Assembly (NCBI GenBank): GCA_031261885.1
Contig: JAISIU010000268.1
Span: forward strand, 1-5,823
Length of the DNA: 5,823 bases
Direction: 5' to 3'
Source of the DNA: Bifidobacteriaceae bacterium
Lineage (GTDB): Bacteria > Actinomycetota > Actinomycetes > Actinomycetales > WQXJ01
Shown here: piece by piece, positions 1 to 5,100 of the stretch
How the letters are laid out: each line of letters opens with the position of its first letter
Numbering within the stretch: the first letter of the stretch is position 1
Made by a program: the position numbers and the translations under genes
Notes under the pieces: generated by a model
Database searches by the model: none
The model's input: only the letters and a program-made list of their open reading frames with translations
Told to the model about the DNA's origin: nothing

Positions 1-29
1 TCGAACAGCCGAGGCCTGTACGCCATCAT
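1..29 (-). CDS. Start of a truncated gene, possibly an AAA_14/DUF4143-like ATPase
   Basis: On the minus strand, two consecutive ATG codons (29..27 and 26..24) open a frame reading MMAYRPRLF that runs off the left edge. An AAGGGG purine tract lies 3 bases before the first ATG and 6 before the second, so the second ATG has the better Shine-Dalgarno spacing. From memory of the family, many actinobacterial AAA_14/DUF4143 ATPases begin with a similar M-x-Y-x-P/S-R-hydrophobic stretch before the Walker A loop. The next gene on this strand is of that family, which makes the guess more attractive. Only nine residues are visible, so the product is inferred and weak; that this is a real start is somewhat better supported. 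Confidence 0.35.
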
Positions 30-130
30 TCGCCCCTTGTCGATGGACCGCGGCGCTCCACCGGCGGCGCGCCGCATAACCCGAGCCTACCGACCCGCCG
101 CCCCGCGCGCGCCCCGCCCCGCTCACCTGA

Positions 131-205
131 ACTTGGCAGAGCCTCAGGTCACATCCGCGCCCGCAATGTGACCCCAGGCTCCACCAAGTTCGGTTGAGCC
201 AGGTG
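131..205. repeat. Interspersed repeat copy 1 (module alpha) with a 14-bp hairpin
   Basis: Bases 131-196 match 1978-2043 without gaps at about 62 of 66 positions. Weaker similarity continues a little further, through GCCAGGTG and ACGATG. Inside it, GCCTCAGGTCACAT (141-154) and ATGTGACCCCAGGC (166-179) form an imperfect inverted repeat pairing at 12 of 14 positions around an 11-base loop. It lies about 110 bases upstream of the putative gene start at 29. The other copy lies about 120 bases upstream of the ATPase start at 1867. It could be a REP-like element, part of a duplicated promoter region, or a transcription-ending hairpin. The repeat is seen directly; its role is not known. Confidence 0.8.
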
Positions 206-375
206 AACGATGTCGAGCGGTCTCGGCGACCTGTACGTATTCAGTGGCGCGCCTAGCGCAGTCTCGCTCCGACGCGACTAGCGCCCCTCACGCGGTTCCT
301 CTCACGACCGATGCCCGGTTTTGCCGACGGGACCAGCCACCAGACCCGACGCGGCCCGAGGACCAGCCAAATAAA
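206..375. other. Intergenic stretch with no gene recognised
   Basis: I see no convincing coding frame, RNA gene or promoter here. GACCAGCCA occurs twice (331-339 and 361-369), and CTAGCGC twice near 253-287, but neither forms a clear regulatory array. A long plus-strand open frame crosses the right part and continues over the ATPase gene. It is the antisense shadow of that gene, and its translation shows no domain. Confidence 0.5.
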
Positions 376-439
376 CCAAACCTATTTTCATAATTCCGCC
401 CAGCAGGTCGCTGCGCCAAACCCATTTTCACGGATCCGC
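376..439. repeat. Pair of AT-rich 24-bp direct repeats, 40 bp apart
   Basis: CCAAACCTATTTTCATAATT at 376-395 (continuing CCGC to 399) recurs as CCAAACCCATTTTCACGGAT at 416-435 (continuing CCGC to 439), with 19 of 24 positions identical. The start-to-start distance is exactly 40 bp. The AT-rich cores stand out in a very GC-rich region. On the minus strand the core reads TGAAAATNGGTTTGG and points towards the truncated gene at 1-29, about 350 bases away. This could be a paired protein-binding site or a remnant of one. No promoter elements can be assigned with confidence. Confidence 0.55.
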
Positions 440-462
440 ACGGGCCGGGTTCCACCCGCAGG

Positions 463-517
463 CGAGCTTCCCGGCCCGGGTGGTCACATCTGGGCGCGAT
501 ACGCGACCAATCGGGCC
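463..517. repeat. Interspersed hairpin repeat copy 1 (module gamma)
   Basis: These 55 bases match 5660-5714 at 53 positions. The unit is an imperfect palindrome. GGCCCGGGTGGTC (473-485) pairs with GACCAATCGGGCC (505-517) at 11 of 13 positions, and a small CGCG-ATA-CGCG stem (495-505) nests inside. Of the two differences between copies, one falls in the loop and the other turns a G-C pair into G-U, so folding is kept in both. This copy starts about 80 bases past the ATPase stop codon and the other is 33 bases past the secreted-protein stop. A dispersed terminator-like or REP-like role is therefore plausible. The repeat and palindrome are seen; the role is inferred. Confidence 0.8.
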
Positions 518-518
518 G

Positions 519-616
519 CCAAGTTCGGTTGGGGCCGGGTGGGTCAGCGCACGATGCCGGGCGGCCGGGTTGGGCGGTTCAGCGCCCGATGCCGGTCCTC
601 ACTGCGGGCGGTCCGC
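519..616. repeat. Interspersed repeat (modules beta-delta) overlapping the ATPase 3' end
   Basis: These 98 bases align without a gap to 2031-2128, with roughly 80 identities. The left part contains two similar sub-units, GGCCGGGTGGGTCAGCGCAC (from 533) and a related copy from 563, each ending in CGATGCCGG. The right part (588-616) covers the stop codon and last five sense codons of the minus-strand ATPase (ADRPQ). The repeat therefore is not purely intergenic: it spans a gene end. The same start sequence, CCAAGTTCGGTTG, also occurs in the copy at 131-205. Confidence 0.75.
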
Positions 617-1867
617 ATGGTCCCAGAGCGCGGCGATGGGGAGGTAATACATGCGGTCCCCGATGCGCAGGCCGTGAGAGCCCATGCCGAGGACGGCGCC
701 GGCGGCGAAGCGGTCGCCGAGCGCTGCCGCCACGCGGCGCAGACTGGTGGCCTGGGCGGGCCGGTAGGCCTGGGCGGTTTTGACCTCCAGGAGGATGGCG
801 CGGCCGTCCTCGAGCTCCAGTACGAGGTCCACTTCCAGGCCGTCGGCGTCGCGCCAGTGATACATGTCGAAGGGGTTGGCGGTCCAGCCCGACTGTTTGA
901 GCAGCTCACTCGTTACGAACGCCTCGGTCAGGGGGCCGAGGTCCTGGCCTGCCCCGACGGTGGCGAGCTTGGCGGCCGCGAGGCCGGCGACGTAAGCGTT
1001 GACCCCGGTGTCCGCGACGGACACTTTGTGCCGCCCGGTCTCGCGGCGCGTCAGGTTCCTGGTCCACGGTGGGACGTCGATGGTGAGGAACATTGTGGCG
1101 AGTGTGTCGAAGTAACCGTTCACCGTGCTGGCGGACAGGCCCGCAGCTTGCGCGATCCGGCCCTTGACCAGCTCTCCCGCCGGGGCCGCGGCCAGAAGCC
1201 GCAGGACAGCCCGCAGACGCACCGGATCAATCCTCTTCCTAATGTCGCGGGCGTCGCGCCTGAGCAGCGCGGCGATATAGGCGCGGACCCAGTCACGGCG
1301 GAGGTCCGGTGCGAGGGCGCGGAGCTCGGGATAACCGCCAAGCGTGATCTCAGTGACGTACTCCTGCCGGGTCCACGTGGTGCCAAAGCGTTCCGGCTTG
1401 GTGTCTTGTTGTGCCAGGAGCCAGCTGGCGAAGTCCTCGCGCTGCCCCCGCAATTCCCCCTGGCTGAGCCCCCGCAGTGACACCACCATGGACCGGCCCG
1501 CCAGGGACTCCGGGCTGCGCGGCAGCCGTAGCAGATCCGATGAGCCCGTCAACACGAACCGACCGGGCCGCCGGTCCTTGTCCACAGCCGCTTTGACGTC
1601 GATGAGCGCGTCCGGCTCGCGCTGCGCCTCGTCGATCAGCACGGTTTGGCCGGCGTATTGGCCGAGTAGGCCGACCGGGTCCTCCCGCAGCAGTGTCCTG
1701 GTGCCTTCATCGTCCAGCGTCAGGGAGACGTGCGGCCTCCCGTCCAACAGCATGCCCGCGAACGTCGACTTGCCGACCTGGCGGGCGCCCTCGATGACAA
1801 CGACGGGAGTCGCCTCCAACATGCGCCGCGCTTTGGGGAGCATATACCGCTCAAATAGTTCGCCCAC
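599..1867 (-). CDS. AAA_14/DUF4143-family ATPase with nuclease-like C-terminal domain
   Basis: Predicted cytoplasmic P-loop ATPase of 422 residues, a normal length for the AAA_14 plus DUF4143 family, whose cellular role is largely unknown. Counting from the GTG at 1867, Walker A is GARQVGKST (27-35), Walker B TVLIDEAQ (75-82), a sensor-1-like FVLTGSSDLL follows at 104-113, and AGRS/LRGLSQGEL (124-139) is typical of the family. Residues about 235-256 (KGRIAQAAGLSASTVNGYF) look like a winged helix-turn-helix. The C-terminus carries E315, E345-V-D347 and LEVK (360-363) in the spacing of a PD-(D/E)XK-like fold, so the acidic and lysine residues are kept; nuclease activity is not proven. I chose GTG 1867 because GGTGGA lies just upstream. 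A longer frame from GTG 1963 would translate through tandem repeats, and ATG 1843 would remove conserved N-terminal residues. The gene is divergent from the secreted-protein gene. Its stop lies in a repeat, and its promoter region holds three 22-bp-phased repeats. Confidence 0.9.
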   Translation of the reverse strand: MGELFERYMLPKARRMLEATPVVVIEGARQVGKSTFAGMLLDGRPHVSLTLDDEGTRTLLREDPVGLLGQYAGQTVLIDEAQREPDALIDVKAAVDKDRRPGRFVLTGSSDLLRLPRSPESLAGRSMVVSLRGLSQGELRGQREDFASWLLAQQDTKPERFGTTWTRQEYVTEITLGGYPELRALAPDLRRDWVRAYIAALLRRDARDIRKRIDPVRLRAVLRLLAAAPAGELVKGRIAQAAGLSASTVNGYFDTLATMFLTIDVPPWTRNLTRRETGRHKVSVADTGVNAYVAGLAAAKLATVGAGQDLGPLTEAFVTSELLKQSGWTANPFDMYHWRDADGLEVDLVLELEDGRAILLEVKTAQAYRPAQATSLRRVAAALGDRFAAGAVLGMGSHGLRIGDRMYYLPIAALWDHADRPQ

Positions 1868-1900
1868 GAATCCACCATAACACGAGTTCACAGGCTTAAA

Positions 1901-1959
1901 CCGCAGATTGGTGATACTAAAACCGTAGATTAGTGACCTTGACGCCGTAGATTGGTGAT
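1901..1959. promoter_or_regulatory. Three tandem 22-bp-phased repeats upstream of the ATPase (putative operator)
   Basis: The core CCGYAGATTRGTGA occurs at 1901-1914, 1923-1936 and 1945-1958, with an exact 22-bp period and unrelated 8-bp spacers. On the minus strand it reads TCACYAATCTRCGG. The core is not palindromic, so it resembles an iteron or a same-face array of asymmetric sites; 22 bp is about two helical turns. The array begins 34 bases upstream of the chosen GTG start at 1867. A TAGTAT hexamer on the minus strand (1919..1914), of -10 type, sits in the junction of the first and second copies, so a bound protein would be expected to cover the promoter. The surrounding DNA is clearly AT-richer than the genes. 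Operator function is inferred; the array is seen directly. Confidence 0.75.
1914..1919 (-). promoter_or_regulatory. Candidate -10 element for the ATPase gene
   Basis: The minus strand reads TAGTAT here, fitting the TANNNT pattern of housekeeping actinobacterial promoters. It lies about 47 bases before the GTG start at 1867, which would give a leader of roughly 40 bases. No good -35 hexamer is visible 16-18 bases upstream, where the minus strand gives GTCAAG. The assignment rests mainly on position and local AT content. Confidence 0.25.
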
Positions 1960-1977
1960 GCACCGGACCGCAGGGAT

Positions 1978-2043
1978 ACTTCGCAGAGCCTCAGGTCGCA
2001 TCCGCGCCCGCAACGTGACCCCAGGCTCCACCAAGTTTGGTTG
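1978..2043. repeat. Interspersed repeat copy 2 (module alpha)
   Basis: This is the second copy of the 131-196 repeat, with about 62 of 66 identities. The inverted repeat within it (GCCTCAGGTCGCAT 1988-2001 and ACGTGACCCCAGGC 2013-2026) is weaker here, because one base in each arm differs from the first copy and one central pair is lost. It lies between the tandem repeat array and the beta-delta block, in the divergent region of the ATPase and secreted-protein genes. Confidence 0.8.
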
Positions 2044-2128
2044 GGGCCGGGTGGTTCAGCGGACGATGCCGCATAGCTGGGTCAGGCGAGTCAGTGGACG
2101 ATGGCGGTCCTCACCGTGGGCGGTCCGC
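2031..2128. repeat. Interspersed repeat copy 2 (modules beta-delta), with a possible gene-end remnant
   Basis: This is an ungapped match to 519-616, with about 80 of 98 identical bases. Here module alpha runs directly into beta and delta, while to the left of the ATPase the two are separated by some 300 bases. Read on the minus strand, bases 2128..2111 give A-D-R-P-R-stop, which parallels the ADRPQ-stop end of the intact ATPase. Further upstream similarity fades quickly (TLVR against ALWDH), so only a vestige, if any, of a paralogous gene remains. Confidence 0.7.
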
Positions 2129-2146
2129 GCGGACTAACGTGGGAGC

Positions 2147-2165
2147 CGGTCAGGGCCGCTGACCG
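2147..2165. promoter_or_regulatory. Inverted repeat in the leader of the secreted-protein gene
   Basis: CGGTCAGGGCCGCTGACCG is a 7-bp inverted repeat around a 5-base centre. It ends 21 bases before the ATG at 2187 and 12 bases before the Shine-Dalgarno sequence. It could be a dimeric repressor site or an RNA hairpin in the leader that affects translation. No -10 or -35 element for this gene is recognisable in the GC-rich 2100-2180 stretch, so the transcription start is not located. Confidence 0.4.
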
Positions 2166-2177
2166 CCCCCAGCGTTT

Positions 2178-2181
2178 GGAG
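2178..2181 (+). promoter_or_regulatory. Ribosome binding site of the secreted-protein gene
   Basis: GGAG stands 5 bases before the ATG at 2187. This supports that ATG as the start and agrees with the signal peptide beginning at once. Confidence 0.7.
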
Positions 2182-2186
2182 TACCG

Positions 2187-5100
2187 ATGTCCCCACGGCG
2201 TTCGTCCCGTCTTGTTCCTCTTGCCGTAGCCGCCGCGATGGCGGTGACCGGCGTGGCCGTGGCGGCCGCGCCGAGTTCCGGGACACCGAGTCCCACACCG
2301 GCCCCGGGCGTCGTGGCCCAAGCCGCGCCGAAAGCCGAGACCCTGGCCGAGACCGCGCCGGCGCTGTCGGCCACGGCCGGCCAGGGTGTGCTGGCGGCGG
2401 CCTCGGGCAAAGTCGTCTGGGGTGGCGCCACGGGCAAGGCGCTGAAGGCCGGGAAGGCCAAGGCCGTGAAGCTCAAGGGCATTTCCGCCAAGCGGCGGCA
2501 GCTGCTGTTGCAGGTCAACGTCACGCGCGCGAAGCGTGCGGGCACGCTGCAGCTGCGGACGGCCGGGACGGCGTCGGGGCCGGCCCAGGTGGCGTTCCCG
2601 AAGGGTGCGAGCTCCACCCAGGTGTTCGTGACGGCATCGGCGGCGAAGAAACTGACCGCGACCGTTTCTAAGAAGGCCACGGTGCAGTTGTCGCTGGCCG
2701 GGACCGTGAGCGGGGCGGCGGACCAGACGCCGGGCCCGGGCGGCACGGGTGTGCTGGCCGCGGGCACGGTCGCCGATTCGGTCAGTGGTCTGGGTGGCAC
2801 GCTCGCGGGCAAGGGCCACACGACCAACGTGCCGGTGGCGGGCACGGCGGGCGTGCCGTCCACGGGGGTGCGCGCGGTGTGGTTGGACGTGCAGACGCTG
2901 GGCGGCGCGGCCGGGTCGGTGGCGTTCCGGAAGTCCGATGGCGGGGCCTCCAAGGCGGCAGCCGCCACGGTGGTGAAACATCAGTGGGCGACGAGTCTGG
3001 TGTTGGCGCCGCTCGACCAGGAGGGGCGCATCGCCTACCGGCCGAGCGTCAAGCTGTCCCGGCTCCGTATGGTCGTGACGGGCTGGGTGCCGGAGGCGGC
3101 TTCGACGTCGAGCGTCTCGACGGAGGCGGGCGGCCTCGTGGATGTGGCCGCCAAGGGTGTGAAGGCCAAGGCCGCGGGCGCGAAGGCCGGGGCCAAGATC
3201 GTGAGCGTGAAGGTGACGGGTGGGGCCGTGCCGTCCAAGGCCAAGTCCGTGCTGGTCCGCGTGTCGGGGAAGACGGGGGCCAAGGCCGGGCTGGCCAGGG
3301 CCGCGTCGAGCAAGGCCGGGGCGGTCAGGAAGTCGGCGGCCGGGGCCAGGGTCGCGGCCAAGGCGCGCGCGTCCGCGCTGCTGGTTGGGAAGGTCGGCGC
3401 CAAGGGCACGGTGTGGTTGGCGGTTCCGAAGGGGACCGGGTCGCGTAGGGTCGCGGGGCGGGGTTGGCGGCGCGCCGCGGTCAAGAAGAAGGCGGACAAG
3501 GCCGCGCCGAAGCTGACGCTCTCGGTGCTGCCGGGTGGCGGGTCCATTCAGTTGGGCACCACGCCGCAGGTGGGTTTGACGGGCACGGTGGCCGATCCCG
3601 GCTCGGGCGTGGACGTGGTGAACGTGAAGGCCGGCGCCACGGAGCTCGGCACGGCCACGCTCGACACGACTAAATATCCGGCCACGTGGCGACTGGCCAC
3701 GGTGCTGCCGCCGGGCACGGATCAGGTGACGGCCACGGCCACCGACAACGCGGGCCGGGTCAGCCAGGCGGCCCGGACGGCAACTGTGACGGCGCCGGTG
3801 GCGGGCAGCACGGTGGTGAGCCCCGAGGTGGACGCGTTGACACCCGCGCAGAACGCGCAGGTCGCCTCCGTCACGAACAACCAGGTGGTGTTCAATGGCA
3901 CGCCGCTGTTGACGCCGGGCCAGATTCTCGTCTCGAGCGGGACGGCCGCGTACCCGGACGGGTTCATGCGGCGGGTGGTGAGCGTCCAGGTCCAGGGCGG
4001 TCAGACCGTCGTGGCCACGACGAACGCCACGCTCGAGGACGTGATCCTCCAGGCCGACATCACGATCAAGGACGGCAAGGTTACGAGCGGCGACGGGAAG
4101 ACCATCGTGGCGCAGGGCGTGACGGGCGGCGGGACTGGAGCTGGTAACTCACGGAGCCTGAAGGACATCACGGCCAACCCAGGCATCAAGTTCAACCCAT
4201 CGATCCCGCTGTTCACGTTGCCGTTGGGAAGCGCGGGTTCGAGCCGGCTGTCAATCGACTTGTCCGCCGGACTTTCGGGCTACATCAAGATCGCCTGGCC
4301 CAACATTCAGGTGTGGAAGGCGAAGCTCACGAACTTCAAGTTGGAGTTCTCTGGCTCTGCCGGGCTGACGTTGGACACAGAGTTGAACGCGCAGATCAGC
4401 AAGACGTTGAAGAAGGATCTCGGCGAGATCAGGATTGGCTCGTTCCCTATCGGGGTGGTGCCGGTCAACCTGAGCCTGGACCCAACTGCGTCGATCGGTG
4501 TCGATGCCAAGGCCAAGGTCAGCGAGACCAGTGACGCGACGGCCGGGATCGATGTCGGCGTGGATTACGAGAACGGGGGCTGGAACCCGATCTGGAACCC
4601 GTACGCCAGCCTCGATGTCGGAGCTCCGTCCGCCAACGCCTCGGTCGGCGCGAACGCGTCGGCCGGGCTGAAGTTCGCGGCCAAGATCGCGGACGTGGCT
4701 GGCCCGTACGCGGAGGCCGGCGCCACCGCCGGCGCCACGATCACCGCCGGCTCGGACGCCTGCGGCATCAAATACGAGGGCAAGGTCGGCTTGGACGCCA
4801 AGGTCGGTGTCAGCGCCAGCGTGTTCGGGATCAGCCTCGGCGATTGGTCCAAGACCATCGCGAGCAAGACGCTCGTGGACAAGTCCGGCACGCTGGCCGC
4901 CGCCGGCTGCCCCACGCCCAGCACACCGAGCGCCTCTCCAACCACCCCGCCGGTCACCGAGCCAACGGGCGGCACCAGCCCGGAGCCCAGCCCCTCCGGT
5001 TCGCCGCTGACGGGCATCACCCAAATCACCGCCGGGGACCAGTCGGCGTACGCACTGAACACCAACGGCCAGGTCTACGCCTGGGGCCTTAACGGCTACG

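Noticed and set aside
64..75. GCGGCGCGCCGC palindrome as an operator
   Set aside because: It is a low-complexity G/C palindrome; similar GGCGCGCC occurs again at 246-253, and such sites are expected by chance in this composition.
311..1480. Plus-strand open frame of 389 codons
   Set aside because: It lies antisense to the ATPase gene, starts in repeat-rich spacer, and its translation shows no motif; the minus strand has Walker A, Walker B and family motifs. Long antisense frames are common in high-GC genes.
1939..1944. TTGACG as a plus-strand -35 element
   Set aside because: No -10-like hexamer occurs 16-18 bases downstream (the sequence is ACCGGA), and the secreted-protein ATG is more than 240 bases away.
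1901..1959. CRISPR-like repeats
   Set aside because: The repeat core is 14 bp and the spacers are only 8 bp, far from CRISPR dimensions, and no cas gene is seen.
1868..1963. Upstream extension of the ATPase to a GTG at 1963
   Set aside because: The extra 32 codons would translate the 22-bp repeats, which are not a multiple of three and so look regulatory. The GTG at 1867 has a Shine-Dalgarno-like GGTGGA just before it.
2187..2270. Twin-arginine signal peptide
   Set aside because: PRRSSRL has two arginines but lacks the usual S-R-R-x-F-L-K pattern; a Sec signal fits better.
2150..2968. Minus-strand open frame of 272 codons
   Set aside because: It is antisense to the secreted-protein gene, has a Pro/Ala/Ser composition expected from the complement of Gly/Ala-rich codons, and has no recognisable domain.
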